Part shown: piece by piece, positions 1-8,697 of the stretch
How the letters are laid out: each line of letters starts with the position of its first letter
Numbering within the stretch: position 1 is the first letter of the stretch
From: Bradyrhizobium hereditatis
Lineage (GTDB): Bacteria > Pseudomonadota > Alphaproteobacteria > Rhizobiales > Xanthobacteraceae
DNA length: 64,000 nt
NCBI RefSeq assembly: GCF_020329435.1
Contig: NZ_JAGKJK010000005.1
Span: 457,737 to 521,736, forward strand
Reading direction: 5' to 3'
Program-made: the position numbers and the translations under genes
The notes under the pieces: model-generated
Database searches by the model: none
What the model was told of the DNA's origin: nothing
The model's input: only the letters and a program-made list of their open reading frames with translations

Positions 1-479
1 CGCCGCTGTCGCTGTCGCCGCGACACCGGCGTGTCGCCGGTGCGGGTCTCGACCTTGATCGGCAGCCCCATCTCGGCGATCGGCGTTTCCAGATTGCGCG
101 CGATATCGACCGCAAGCGCCTTCAGCGGCGAGATGTAGAGCGTGTGGAGGCCGCCGGTGCGCTTCACACTGCGGCCGGTGGAGATGATCTTCCGACTTGC
201 GATATGCGCCCCCTCCCCCGCAAGGGGGGAGGGAGAAGAGCGCACCGCCGTTGAGGCCGCACTCAGCTCTACCAGCGTCGGCAGAAATCCAGCCAACGTC
301 TTGCCCGCGCCGGTCGGCGCGATCAGCAGTGCTGAGCGATCGCCACTGGCCTTGGCAAGCAACGCGAGCTGATGCTCGCGCGGCGACCAGCCGCGCGCGG
401 CAAACCAGCGCCGGAAGCGCTCGGGCAATAGCGCAGCCGCTTCGAGCGGCGTGAAGGGCAAGGGTTGAGGCGACGGCAC
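1..479 (-). CDS. ligase-associated DEXH-box DNA helicase (Lhr-like), N-terminal part, cut by window edge
   Basis: Superfamily 2 helicase expected to unwind or translocate on DNA in repair with the partner exonuclease and ligase at 3223-6134. About 159 N-terminal codons are visible and the rest lies left of base 1. GTG at 477-479 is the likely start (TTG at 459-461 is the alternative); an in-frame stop lies near 528-530. Visible motifs are a Q-motif-like PREHQLALL, Walker A APTGAGKT at residues 54-61, and motif Ia-like ISPLKALAVD. Between the Walker A helix and motif Ia there is an insert of roughly 25 residues (reading SPSPLAGEG) encoded by a palindromic repeat at 211-233; family members usually have a short linker here. 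Family call is confident; function in this organism is inferred. Confidence 0.85.
   Translation of the reverse strand, partial: MPSPQPLPFTPLEAAALLPERFRRWFAARGWSPREHQLALLAKASGDRSALLIAPTGAGKTLAGFLPTLVELSAASTAVRSSPSPLAGEGAHIASRKIISTGRSVKRTGGLHTLYISPLKALAVDIARNLETPIAEMGLPIKVETRTGDTPVSRRQRQR
211..233. repeat. 23-nt GC-rich palindromic repeat inside the helicase gene
   Basis: An interrupted palindrome: a pyrimidine-rich arm, centre GCAA, and a G-rich arm. It is identical over all 23 bases to 4584-4606 inside the ligase gene. It is translated in frame on the minus strand as part of the helicase and resembles the intergenic repeats at 529-748. Confidence 0.85.
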
Positions 480-528
480 AGGGAAGAGGTAAGCCGTCGG
501 AACGGGTTCGTCGAGGGGCCTCGAAAGT

Positions 529-748
529 CACCTCGCCCCGCTTTTCGCGGCACTCTCCCCGTGAAGAACGGGATGAGGGAGCGCATGCGGAGACGTAGGA
601 CGCAGGTCAATCTCGCCCCGCTCGCGGGGAGAGGTCGGATCGCGAAGCGATCCGGGTGAGGGGGTGCAGGTCTTTCGGCTCGCACCGCCTGGTGGAGAGA
701 GCCCCTCACCCCAACCCTCTCCCCGTGAAGAACGGGAGAGAGAGAGAA
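529..748. repeat. intergenic cluster of palindromic repeats
   Basis: The 288-bp gap between the helicase start and the binding-protein gene holds no credible gene. It is filled with three related hairpin units: CTCCCCGTGAAGAACGGGA near 557-575, CTCGCGGGGAGAG near 619-631 followed by GGATCGCGAAGCGATCC (637-653), and a second CCCCGTGAAGAACGGG copy near 720-737. These match the CT-rich repeat family found inside the neighbouring helicase and ligase genes. They may act as transcript ends for the flanking minus-strand genes, but no clear T-run is present. Confidence 0.75.
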
Positions 749-767
749 TACAGTGCGCGTGCGCCTC

Positions 768-1997
768 TCACTCCGTCACCGGCTTATCGGAGATGTCCCA
801 ATCCTTGCCGTTGAAGATCGAGATGTAGAGCGTCTTCATCGGCGTATAGTCCTCGGGCGTGTAGCTGTAATTCACGCCGTCGAGGAAATAGGGCGAGTGG
901 TAGCCGGCCAGCGTCGTCGCCTGCTTCAGCACGTTGGCGCGGGTGAGTTCGTCGCCGCAGCGGCGCAGGATTTCCGCCATGGTTGCGACCTGGCCATAGC
1001 CGGCAAAGGCGATGGTGTTGTCAGGGTCGACATTGGGCAAATATTTCTTCCGCAACTCCTCGAACGCCATCACGTCCGGATCCTTCTCGAAGCGCGGGAC
1101 GCCGACTTCCTTGGCGTATCTGATCGCGACGATGCCGGAGGCGTTCTCGAAACCGGCGGCGCTGAGAATCGAACGGCCGGTTGAGCCCGCCGATAAGAGA
1201 TGCAGCGGCTTCCAGCCGAGCTCCGCGACTTTCCGGATCGACTGCGACGACGCCTTACCGGTCGAGATGTTGTAGAAAACATCGGCGCCGGATTTCGAGA
1301 GATTGATGACCTGCGAATCGATCGTCGGCTCGGTCAGATCGTAGGTCTGCTCCATGATCACCTTGGCGGTGCCGCCGGCATCGGCCAGCACCTTCTTGAA
1401 GGGGCCAAGGAAGTCACGGCCGAAATCGTCATTCTGGTAGAGGATGCCGATCTTCGCGTTCGGCTTTACACTCACGACATGCCGGGCGAGGATGCGCGCT
1501 TCGGTCGGATAGAGCGGCAGACCAGCCATGGTCCATTTGAAGTTCTTCGGATCGTTCCATTTCGACGCGCCGGTGTTGAGCAGCAATTGCGGCACGCCCT
1601 TCGAATTAAGATATTTGTGCACGGCGGTCTGCGGCGCGGTGCCGAGCGAGCCGTATAGCGCAAGCACTTCCTCCTGCTCGACCAGCCGTCGCGTCGCCTC
1701 GACGCATTTCGGCGCGCTGTAGGCGTCATCCATGCTGAAGAATTTCACCTTGCGTCCATTGATGCCGCCTTTCTCGTTCAGCATCTGGAAATAAGCCTCG
1801 CCGACGCGCCCCAGCACACCATAGAGCGAGCCGGGACCGGAATGCGGCACGGTCTGTCCGATCTTGATTTCGGTGTCGCTGGCGCCCGGATCATATTTCT
1901 TTTCCGCGGCCCAAACGAAGGGCGCGGGCATTGCGGATGCAAGGACGGTGGCAAGTGCAGTGGCGCCAAATTCGCGCCGGGTCTGTTTATTCTTCAT
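768..1997 (-). CDS. ABC transporter substrate-binding protein, branched-chain amino acid (LivK-like) type
   Basis: Predicted periplasmic binding protein of the type-I fold that delivers amino acids or related small amides/acids to a LivHMGF-type permease. 409 aa, normal for the family. The N-terminus has a twin-arginine-like signal (TRREFG followed by a hydrophobic Ala-rich stretch ending about residue 31), so Tat export is possible. The mature part begins with the typical DTEIKIGQTVPHSGP segment and continues with VEQEEVLALYGSLGT and ILYQNDDFGRDF. The start is ATG with a good Shine-Dalgarno (GGGAGAACAACA). No permease or ATPase genes are adjacent, so it is an orphan here; the substrate cannot be told from sequence. 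Confidence 0.88.
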   Translation of the reverse strand: MKNKQTRREFGATALATVLASAMPAPFVWAAEKKYDPGASDTEIKIGQTVPHSGPGSLYGVLGRVGEAYFQMLNEKGGINGRKVKFFSMDDAYSAPKCVEATRRLVEQEEVLALYGSLGTAPQTAVHKYLNSKGVPQLLLNTGASKWNDPKNFKWTMAGLPLYPTEARILARHVVSVKPNAKIGILYQNDDFGRDFLGPFKKVLADAGGTAKVIMEQTYDLTEPTIDSQVINLSKSGADVFYNISTGKASSQSIRKVAELGWKPLHLLSAGSTGRSILSAAGFENASGIVAIRYAKEVGVPRFEKDPDVMAFEELRKKYLPNVDPDNTIAFAGYGQVATMAEILRRCGDELTRANVLKQATTLAGYHSPYFLDGVNYSYTPEDYTPMKTLYISIFNGKDWDISDKPVTE

Positions 1998-2103
1998 TGT
2001 TGTTCTCCCTTATGGGAGTCTTGATCCGCCATTCCGGCACGAGTGGCAATAGCGGACATGTCGCACGCAATGCCGCCATTCGCGGCGTGCGTAGCGTCTA
2101 GAC

Positions 2104-3030
2104 TCAAGTTTTCGCGGCGACGACGACCAGCCCGGGAACCGGCGTGTTGTCCTCGTTGCGGGCGGAGCGGTTCTCCAGCAGGGACAGTTTGAGGCCGGCA
2201 GTTTCGACCTCGGCGCGCACGTGAGCTGGGGCATGGGCGTAGCGCAGACCCTCGCCGAGGATGACGCCGTCGCCGTCATGGGTTTCGGTGGTGAAGGCGA
2301 TCAGTCCGCCGGAGACCAGCACACGGCCGGCTTCCTTCAGCACGGGCGCGATCTCGGCGACATACACCATGGCATCCGCGGCGAGAATGAGCTCGGCGCC
2401 GGCGTCCGGCCGTGCACGCAGTCCCTGTAGCATGTCGGCAACTTCCAGCTCGGCATAGAGGCCGGTGGCGCGCGCCCGCTCGATCATGCGTGGCGACAGA
2501 TCGACGCCGATGAAATGATCGACCCCGCGGGCGAATGCCGATGCCGCAAGGCCGGTGCCGCAGCCGAGATCAATCGCGCGCTTGAAGAAGGCGGGCTTGC
2601 GTTCGGCCGATCGTACCGACAGCACGGCGCGGAACAACAGCTCCGGACCGCGATAGTCGAGATCGCCGACCAGGGAGGATTCGAAGCGCGGCGCGTATTG
2701 ATCGAACAGGGTTTGCACATAAGCCTGCGACATACCGGTCAATGGCGCAGCGCCGAGCCGCATCAACCGAAGCGCTGCGCCATGGCGATCGCCGGGATCG
2801 CAGGCCTGCGCCCTTTGAAACGCCGAGACGGCCGCCTCGCGCTCGCCGAGTTCTTCGCGGATGCCACCGAGCGTGAACCAGGCGGATGCGAAATTCGGCG
2901 CCAGCTCGATCGCCTGCATGAGCAGGTCAGCGGCGGCGGCCAGGTCGCCCTTCAATTGCAGATCGCGCGCGAATTCGAACCGGCGGTCGGCCATCAGATC
3001 GCCGGAGGAGAGAAAAAGGCGGGCAGGCAT
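2104..3030 (-). CDS. TPR-containing class I SAM-dependent methyltransferase
   Basis: 308 aa from the ATG at 3028-3030. Residues about 15-90 form two or three tetratricopeptide-like helical hairpins (LQLKGDLAAAADLLMQAIEL and following). A Rossmann methyltransferase domain follows, with the SAM-binding motif DLGCGTG at 154-160 and the acidic VADML region. The long open frame continues upstream to 3144, but that stretch is a translated intergenic repeat (3046-3197), so the internal ATG is preferred. The substrate is unknown. The TPR-methyltransferase arrangement suggests a protein or small-molecule methylase bound to a partner; that part is inference. Confidence 0.8.
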   Translation of the reverse strand: MPARLFLSSGDLMADRRFEFARDLQLKGDLAAAADLLMQAIELAPNFASAWFTLGGIREELGEREAAVSAFQRAQACDPGDRHGAALRLMRLGAAPLTGMSQAYVQTLFDQYAPRFESSLVGDLDYRGPELLFRAVLSVRSAERKPAFFKRAIDLGCGTGLAASAFARGVDHFIGVDLSPRMIERARATGLYAELEVADMLQGLRARPDAGAELILAADAMVYVAEIAPVLKEAGRVLVSGGLIAFTTETHDGDGVILGEGLRYAHAPAHVRAEVETAGLKLSLLENRSARNEDNTPVPGLVVVAAKT

Positions 3031-3045
3031 TTCAAGGAACCAACT

Positions 3046-3197
3046 CGTCATTGCCGGGCTTGCCGACTTCGCCGAAGCTACGCCGGCCTGACACTGGAAT
3101 GCCCGGCGAAGCCTTGGCGGAGCCGGGACCCGGCAATCCATCAAAGCAGGGACTCTTTGCGAAGATGGATGCGCGGGTCAAGCCCGCGCATGACGGC
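3046..3197. repeat. dispersed intergenic palindromic repeat, family B copy 1
   Basis: Begins with GTCATTGCCGGGCTTG, contains an internal CCCGGCAATCC, and ends with GATGCGCGGGTCAAGCCC GCGCATGAC. A second copy with the same order of blocks lies at 12701-12856. It fills the gap between the divergent methyltransferase and exonuclease genes. Confidence 0.8.
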
Positions 3198-3222
3198 TAA
3201 ACATTGCTGCCAAGGCACCTAT

Positions 3223-4269
3223 ATGTCTGGCATGCGTCCGCAAGACATCCTGATCCCCCTCCCCGCCGGTCTGTGCTGCAAGCCGGGCGGCTTCCATATC
3301 GATCCCGTGCGACCGGTCGAGCGCGCCGTGATTACGCATGGCCATTCCGACCATGCGCGAGCCGGTCATGGCGCGGTGCTCGCGACGCAGGAAACGCTCG
3401 ACATGATGCGGCTGCGCTATGGCGACAATTTTGCGCGAACGACGCAGGCCGTCCGCTATGGCGAGGAAATTACGCTTGGCGACGTCAAGATCAAATTCCA
3501 CCCCGCGGGCCATGTGCTGGGCTCGGCGCAGATCGCGGTGAGCTGCAAGGACACCTGCATCGTCGCTTCCGGCGACTACAAGGATGCGCCCGACCCGACC
3601 TGCACGCCGTTCGAAGTCGTGCCCTGCGATGTCTTCATCACCGAGGCGACGTTTGGGCTGCCGGTCTTCCGTCATGGCGATGCGGCCGAGGAAGTGAAGA
3701 AGCTTCTGGCATCGGTTAAGCTGTTTCCGGAGCGCGCGCATCTGGTCGGCGCCTATTCGCTCGGCAAGGCGCAGCGCGTGATCGCACTGCTCCGGGAGCA
3801 GGGCTATGACGCGCCGATCTATCTTCACGGCGCGATGGAGCAGATCACACATTACTACGAAAGCCGCGGCATCGCGCTCGGCGAGCTGCGGCCGGTCAGG
3901 GGCATGAAGAAGGCCGATCTTGCCGGCACCATCACGCTGGCGCCGCCCTCGGCCACATCTGACATCTGGACGCGGCGTTTTCCCGATCCGGTGACAGCAT
4001 TCGCCTCGGGCTGGATGCGGGTGCGGGCGCGTGCCCGCCAACGCGGCGTCGAACTCCCGCTGGTGATCTCGGACCATGCCGACTGGGACGGCCTGACCGC
4101 AACCATCGAAGCGACCGGCGCGGGAGAAGTGTGGGTCACGCATGGCCAGGAAGACGCGCTGGTGCATTGGTGCAGGACGCGCGGGCTTGCCGCGCGCCCG
4201 CTCGACCTTGTCGGCTATGGCGACGAGGAAGAGCACGAGGTGGTTGCACCCGACGAGGCGGACGCATGA
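3223..4269 (+). CDS. ligase-associated DNA exonuclease, metallo-beta-lactamase/beta-CASP type
   Basis: 348 aa. A metallo-beta-lactamase fold nuclease predicted to trim DNA ends together with the ligase and helicase of the same set. The zinc motif HGHSDH is at residues 39-44; further metal-ligand candidates are in HPAGHVLGSAQ and SGDYKD, and a late SDHADWDG and WVTHGQED follow, as in SNM1/beta-CASP relatives. The start could be ATG 3223 or ATG 3232; the earlier frame is translated repeat and is discarded. The stop overlaps the ligase start by 4 bp (ATGA at 4266-4269), so the two are translationally coupled. Confidence 0.88.
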   Translation: MSGMRPQDILIPLPAGLCCKPGGFHIDPVRPVERAVITHGHSDHARAGHGAVLATQETLDMMRLRYGDNFARTTQAVRYGEEITLGDVKIKFHPAGHVLGSAQIAVSCKDTCIVASGDYKDAPDPTCTPFEVVPCDVFITEATFGLPVFRHGDAAEEVKKLLASVKLFPERAHLVGAYSLGKAQRVIALLREQGYDAPIYLHGAMEQITHYYESRGIALGELRPVRGMKKADLAGTITLAPPSATSDIWTRRFPDPVTAFASGWMRVRARARQRGVELPLVISDHADWDGLTATIEATGAGEVWVTHGQEDALVHWCRTRGLAARPLDLVGYGDEEEHEVVAPDEADA

Positions 4270-6134
4270 ACCGCTTCGCCGAATTGCTCGATCGGCTCGC
4301 CTATGAGCCCGGCCGCAACAACAAGCTGCGCCTGATCACCGCCTATTTTCGCGAGACGCCCGATCCCGACCGCGGCTACGCGCTGGCGGCGCTGACCGGC
4401 GCGCTGTCGTTCAAGCATGCCAAGCCGGGATTGATCCGCGACCTGATTATGGATCGCAGCGATCCGGTGTTGTTTGGGCTGTCGTATGATTACGTCGGGG
4501 ATCTGTCGGAGACGGTTGCGCTGATGTGGCCGAAGGGTGGGAGCCACTACGCAGAGTCTTTGCTGGGCGACCCCTCTCCCCCGCCCTCCCCCGCAAGGGG
4601 GGAGGGAGCGCAGTTGCGTGCGGGGCTCTCGCCACAGAACAATTCCAAGACCACAAACACCGCTCTCTCCGTCCCCTCCCCCCTTGCGGGGTCCGAGGCG
4701 AGCGAAGCTCGCTCTCGATGTCAGGGAGAGGGATACCACACGGGTGGTGCCAACGTTGACACCCGCCACAACAACCCGCCGCCGCCTACCCTCTCCGAAG
4801 TCGTCAGCACGCTCCGCACGCTCGGCAAGACCGAACTTCCGGCGCAGCTCGCGCGCTGGCTCGATGAGCTCGATGAGACCGGGCGATGGGCGCTGTTAAA
4901 ACTCGTCACCGGCGCGATGCGGATCGGGATTTCGGCACGGCTGGCGAAGACCGCCGCGGCGGCGCTGGGCGACAAGGATCCGCACGACATCGAACTGATC
5001 TGGCCCGGCCTTGCCCCGCCCTATCTCGAATTGTTCGCCTGGCTGGAAGGCCGCGGCGACAAGCCGGTCAACCGCGATCCCGCGCCGTTCCGTCCTGTCA
5101 TGCTGGCGCATGCGATCGAGGATACCGATTTCGCCAGTCTCGATCCCGCCGATTACATTGCCGAATGGAAATGGGACGGCATTCGCGTGCAGGCGGTCTC
5201 CGGCCGCGACGAGCGCGGCCACATGCAGGCGCGGCTCTATTCGCGCACCGGCGAAGATATCACCAAGAGTTTTCCCGATCTCGTTCCGTCGCTGCATCTG
5301 CCGGGCGCGATCGACGGTGAACTGCTGGTGTTGCGCGAGGGCCGCGTCCAGACCTTCAACGTGCTGCAGCAGCGGCTCAATCGAAAGGTCGTCTCGCCGA
5401 AACTGCTCAACGAATTTCCGATTCACTTGCGCGCCTATGACCTGCTCGGCGACGACGAGAACGATCTGCGCGAGCTGCCATTTGCCGAACGCCGCGCGCA
5501 TCTCGAAGCATTCGTCCGCAAGCTCGACGATCCGCGCATCGACCTCTCGCCCACCATTCCCTTCGAGACCTGGGACGCGCTGATGGCGGCGCGCGCCGAT
5601 CCGAAAAGCGCCGGCGCCGGCGAGGATGCCGATGCGGTCGAGGGCGTGATGCTCAAGCGCCGTGACGCGCCGTATCTGCCGGGTCGCCCCAAGGGCCAGT
5701 GGTGGAAATGGAAGCGCGATCCACACATCATCGACGCCGTGCTGATGTATGCGCAGCGCGGCCACGGCAAGCGCTCGTCCTATTATTCGGATTACACCTT
5801 CGGCGTCTGGACCAATGGCGAGGATGGCGAGCAACTGGTGCCAGTCGGCAAGGCCTATTTCGGCTTCACCGATGAGGAACTTTTGCAGATCGATCGTTTC
5901 GTCCGCCGTAACACGACAGAAAAATTCGGCCCCGTTCGCCACGTCGTGCACGAGCCGGACCAGGGCCTCGTGCTGGAAGTCGCCTTCGAGGGATTGCAGC
6001 GCTCGCCGCGGCACAAATCCGGCGTCGCAATGCGGTTTCCGCGCATCAGCCGCCTGCGTTGGGACAAGCCACCGCGCGAGGCCGACCGGCTGGAGACGCT
6101 GGAGCGGATGCTGAAGAACGTGACGGCAAATTAA
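4266..6134 (+). CDS. ATP-dependent DNA ligase, ligase-associated repair set, carrying an in-frame repeat insert
   Basis: 622 aa. Seals nicks using ATP. The N-terminal DNA-binding domain is residues 1-100 plus about 170-270. The nucleotidyltransferase domain has the adenylation lysine K302 in EWKWDGIR, then YSRTGEDITKSFPD, DGELLV, GVMLKRRDAPY and KWKRDPH. A C-terminal OB domain ends at EGLQRSPRHKSGVAMRFPRI. Residues about 101-168 are not ligase-like: they read as Pro/Gly/Ser/Glu-rich peptide (PSPPPSPARGEG, PSPLAGSEASEARS) encoded by palindromic repeats at 4566-4770. The frame stays open, so the protein is probably made with a disordered insert inside the N-terminal domain. It is coupled to the exonuclease upstream. 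Confidence 0.9.
   Translation: MNRFAELLDRLAYEPGRNNKLRLITAYFRETPDPDRGYALAALTGALSFKHAKPGLIRDLIMDRSDPVLFGLSYDYVGDLSETVALMWPKGGSHYAESLLGDPSPPPSPARGEGAQLRAGLSPQNNSKTTNTALSVPSPLAGSEASEARSRCQGEGYHTGGANVDTRHNNPPPPTLSEVVSTLRTLGKTELPAQLARWLDELDETGRWALLKLVTGAMRIGISARLAKTAAAALGDKDPHDIELIWPGLAPPYLELFAWLEGRGDKPVNRDPAPFRPVMLAHAIEDTDFASLDPADYIAEWKWDGIRVQAVSGRDERGHMQARLYSRTGEDITKSFPDLVPSLHLPGAIDGELLVLREGRVQTFNVLQQRLNRKVVSPKLLNEFPIHLRAYDLLGDDENDLRELPFAERRAHLEAFVRKLDDPRIDLSPTIPFETWDALMAARADPKSAGAGEDADAVEGVMLKRRDAPYLPGRPKGQWWKWKRDPHIIDAVLMYAQRGHGKRSSYYSDYTFGVWTNGEDGEQLVPVGKAYFGFTDEELLQIDRFVRRNTTEKFGPVRHVVHEPDQGLVLEVAFEGLQRSPRHKSGVAMRFPRISRLRWDKPPREADRLETLERMLKNVTAN
4566..4770. repeat. palindromic repeat cluster inserted in frame in the ligase gene
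   Basis: Contains the 23-nt palindrome 4584-4606, identical to 211-233 in the helicase gene. A second unit follows (near 4672-4735), with CCCCTTGCGGGG-like and GAGCGAAGCTCGC hairpins. Both belong to the family seen between genes at 529-748. Confidence 0.85.
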
Positions 6135-6231
6135 CATTCCAGGGACGCATGGCGGACATTGATTGCGAGGTGCGGGTTCCCCATGTGCCTCGCCGTGCCT
6201 ATAATGCGGTACGTTCCGCGAGGAGAGCCCG

Positions 6232-6534
6232 ATGCCCAACGACATCAGAGACCTGCCGGCCAGCAGTGACGGCCTGAACCGCTTTCTCGGCGGCTCGCCG
6301 CTGTCGGTGGCCTTCCGGCTGATCATGCTGTCGATCCTGGTCGGCGTGGTGCTCGCCGCGATCGGCTTTGATCCCTGGAATATCCTGCACAGCATCCGCA
6401 TGCTGTTCCAGCGGCTGTGGGATCTCGGCTTCGATGCGGTCAACTGGCTGTGGCGCTACTTCCTGCTCGGCGCAGTGATCGTGATCCCGATCTGGCTGCT
6501 GTCGCGGCTGTTCGGCGCCCCGCGTGGGCGATAA
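6232..6534 (+). CDS. small integral membrane protein, DUF6460-like
   Basis: 100 aa. It has two hydrophobic segments, about residues 27-47 (LIMLSILVGVVLAAIGF) and 75-93 (YFLLGAVIVIPIWLLSRLF), joined by an amphipathic stretch rich in W, R and F. A clear Shine-Dalgarno GAGGAG sits 6 nt before ATG. I recognise it as a conserved hypothetical of rhizobial genomes; no function is known to me. It lies between the ligase and an MBL hydrolase on the same strand, with gaps of 97 and 24 bp. Confidence 0.75.
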   Translation: MPNDIRDLPASSDGLNRFLGGSPLSVAFRLIMLSILVGVVLAAIGFDPWNILHSIRMLFQRLWDLGFDAVNWLWRYFLLGAVIVIPIWLLSRLFGAPRGR

Positions 6535-6558
6535 GTTAGGGGCGAAAGGCTGCAGCCG

Positions 6559-7293
6559 ATGCAAGTGCGATTTGTCGGCTGCGGCGATGCGCTCGGGTCC
6601 GGCGGCAGGTTCAACACCTGCTTTCACGTCACGGGCGCGAGCGTCAATTTCCTGATCGATTGCGGCGCGTCGTCACTGCCGGCCCTGAAGCGTCTGGGCA
6701 TCGCTCGCGACGATATCGACCTGATCCTGATCACGCATTTCCATGGCGACCATTTTGGCGGCTTGCCATTCTTGCTGCTGGATGCGCAATTCACGCGCCG
6801 CTCCCGCCCGCTCGTCATCGCAGGCCCGCAAGGCCTCGAGACGAAGCTCGCTAAGTTAAGGGAAGCGCTGTTCGAGCATTCCTCCAAGACGCCGCAGCGC
6901 TTCGATCTTTCCGTCATTCCGCTTGAACCGGAGCAGAGCCGGACGTTCGGCAGCGTCAAGGTGACGCCCTATCCCGTGGTCCACGGCGAATCCGGCGGCC
7001 CGTTTCTCGCCTATCGGATCGAGGCCGAGGGCCGTATCATCACCTACAGCGCGGATACCGAGTGGACTGATGCGCTGATCCCGGCGGCGCAAGGTGCTGA
7101 TCTCTTCATTGCGGAAGCCTACTATTACGACAAGCTCGTCAAGAACCATCTCAGCCTGAAGACGCTGGAAGCGCATCTGCCTGAAATCAATGCCAAGCTG
7201 CTGGTGCTCACGCATATGAGCGACGACATGCTCGGGCGATTGGGCGAACTGCCCTACACGGCGGCCCATGACGGCATGGTCGTCGAGCTCTAG
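6559..7293 (+). CDS. MBL-fold metallo-hydrolase, RNase Z-like
   Basis: 244 aa. Metal-binding motif THFHGDHFGG at about residues 54-63, with a further YPVVHGE, SADTEWTD and a C-terminal LVLTHMSDD, the pattern of RNase Z/AtsA-like hydrolases. It lacks the long flexible exosite arm of true tRNase Z, so a phosphodiesterase or lactonase-type role is as likely as tRNA processing. The downstream MATE gene starts 2 bp after the stop, which implies one transcript. Confidence 0.82.
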   Translation: MQVRFVGCGDALGSGGRFNTCFHVTGASVNFLIDCGASSLPALKRLGIARDDIDLILITHFHGDHFGGLPFLLLDAQFTRRSRPLVIAGPQGLETKLAKLREALFEHSSKTPQRFDLSVIPLEPEQSRTFGSVKVTPYPVVHGESGGPFLAYRIEAEGRIITYSADTEWTDALIPAAQGADLFIAEAYYYDKLVKNHLSLKTLEAHLPEINAKLLVLTHMSDDMLGRLGELPYTAAHDGMVVEL

Positions 7294-7295
7294 GC

Positions 7296-8621
7296 ATGCA
7301 TTCACTTAAGTCCCCTTCCAGGGTCACGACGGCACAGGTGTTTGCCATCGCCGGTCCCGCGATGGTCGCAAACCTGACCACGCCGCTGATCGGGATCGTC
7401 TCGACCACCGCCATCGGCCGGCTTGGCGACGCCACCCTGCTCGGCGGCGTGGCGATGGCTTCCGTCCTGTTCGACTGCATATTCTGGCTGTTTGGCTTCC
7501 TGCGCATGAGCACGGTGGCTTTTACGGCGCAATCGCTGGGCGCCGGCGAGACGAGCGAATTGCGCGCGATCCTGATGCGCGGACTGATGGTCGCAGCGCT
7601 GGTTGGTGCGGCGCTGATCGCGCTGCAGATCCCGCTCGCCACGATTCTGCTGGGCGCGATGGGTGGCAGCGAGGGCGTCACGGGCGCGGCCAAGGCCTAC
7701 TTCGTCATCCGGATCTGGTCGGCGCCGCTAGCGCTCGGCAATTATGTCGTGCTGGGATGGTTGATCGGGCAAGCGCACGCCAAACTTGCGCTCGGCATGC
7801 AGATCACCATCAATCTCATCAACGTGGCGGCGACCATCGTGCTGGTGCTGGCGCTCGACTTCGGAATTGCCGGTGCGGCAATCGCCGCGCTGATCGCGGA
7901 AGCCGCAGGCCTGGTGCTCGGCATGCTGATCGCGCGCCAGCTTTCGAAGGGGCAATTCGCAACTTCCCGCGCGTTGCTATTCGACCGCACCAAGCTGATG
8001 CGAATGCTCGCGGTCAATCGCGACATCATGATCCGCACCGCCTCGCTGATCGCGGCGTTCCTGTTCTTCACCTCGCAAGGTGCCCGTGCCGGCGACATGA
8101 CGCTCGCCGCCAATGCGGTGCTCAACAATTTTCTGCTGTTCGGCGCCTTTTTTCTCGACGGCCTCGCCAATGCCGCCGAGCAGCTCTGCGGCCGCGCCTA
8201 TGGCGCGCGCGACAAGGATGCGTTTGCAGGTGCGGTGAAGCTCGTCATCATCTGGGGCTTCGGCTTCGCGCTCGCAGTCGCCACCTGTTTCCTGCTGTTT
8301 GGGACTATGTTTATCGATATGATGACTGCAAGCGTGGAGGTGCGACGCATCGCACGCGATTATTTGCCGTTCGTCATCTTTGCGCCGCTGCTCGGCGTGT
8401 TCGCCTTTGCGTTTGACGGCATCTATATCGGCGCCACCTGGGCGCGCGACATGCGTAACCTGATGGTGGCCTCGCTATTGATCTTTCTTGCCGCGTGGTT
8501 CGTACTGCGATCATACGGCAATGCCGGACTGTGGGGCGCGCTGCTCGTGCACTATGCGGCGCGCGGTGGGCTGGAGGCGTTGAGGTATCCGGCGTTGCTG
8601 CGGAAGTCGTTCAGCTCGTAG
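7296..8621 (+). CDS. MATE-family multidrug/toxin efflux transporter
   Basis: 441 aa with about twelve hydrophobic helices in two homologous halves, expected in the inner membrane as a cation-coupled antiporter. Typical features are AIAGPAMVANLTTPLIGIV in helix 1, GFLRMSTVAFTAQSLGAG in the first half, and GLANAAEQLCGRAYGARD in the second half. It starts 2 bp after the MBL hydrolase. The TAG stop (8619-8621) lies in the first bases of the palindromic repeat that follows, so the extreme C-terminus was fixed by that repeat. The substrate is unknown. Confidence 0.88.
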   Translation: MHSLKSPSRVTTAQVFAIAGPAMVANLTTPLIGIVSTTAIGRLGDATLLGGVAMASVLFDCIFWLFGFLRMSTVAFTAQSLGAGETSELRAILMRGLMVAALVGAALIALQIPLATILLGAMGGSEGVTGAAKAYFVIRIWSAPLALGNYVVLGWLIGQAHAKLALGMQITINLINVAATIVLVLALDFGIAGAAIAALIAEAAGLVLGMLIARQLSKGQFATSRALLFDRTKLMRMLAVNRDIMIRTASLIAAFLFFTSQGARAGDMTLAANAVLNNFLLFGAFFLDGLANAAEQLCGRAYGARDKDAFAGAVKLVIIWGFGFALAVATCFLLFGTMFIDMMTASVEVRRIARDYLPFVIFAPLLGVFAFAFDGIYIGATWARDMRNLMVASLLIFLAAWFVLRSYGNAGLWGALLVHYAARGGLEALRYPALLRKSFSS

Positions 8622-8694
8622 CCCGGATGAGCGAAGCGACATCCGGGACGAAGGTTAGTGTAGCCCCGGATATCGCTACGCTCATCCGGGCTAC
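8618..8694. repeat. double hairpin palindromic repeat between convergent genes
   Basis: Two hairpins: CCCGGATG / CATCCGGG (8621-8646) and a second with CCCGGAT / ATCCGGG arms (8666-8690). It sits between the convergent MATE and pyrD genes and may serve as a bidirectional transcript end. No T-tract follows either stem. Confidence 0.7.
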
Positions 8695-8697
8695 AAT

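Noticed and set aside
529..748. CRISPR-like array
   Set aside because: The repeats are palindromic, unequal in length and without uniform spacers, and no cas genes are present.
2515..3222. Upstream extension of the exonuclease frame
   Set aside because: This part overlaps the divergent methyltransferase and a dispersed repeat; homology begins at about 3223.
4896..6443. 515-codon open frame on the minus strand opposite the ligase
   Set aside because: It is a high-GC shadow of the ligase frame, with no family motif and His/Arg/Gln-rich composition typical of antisense reading.
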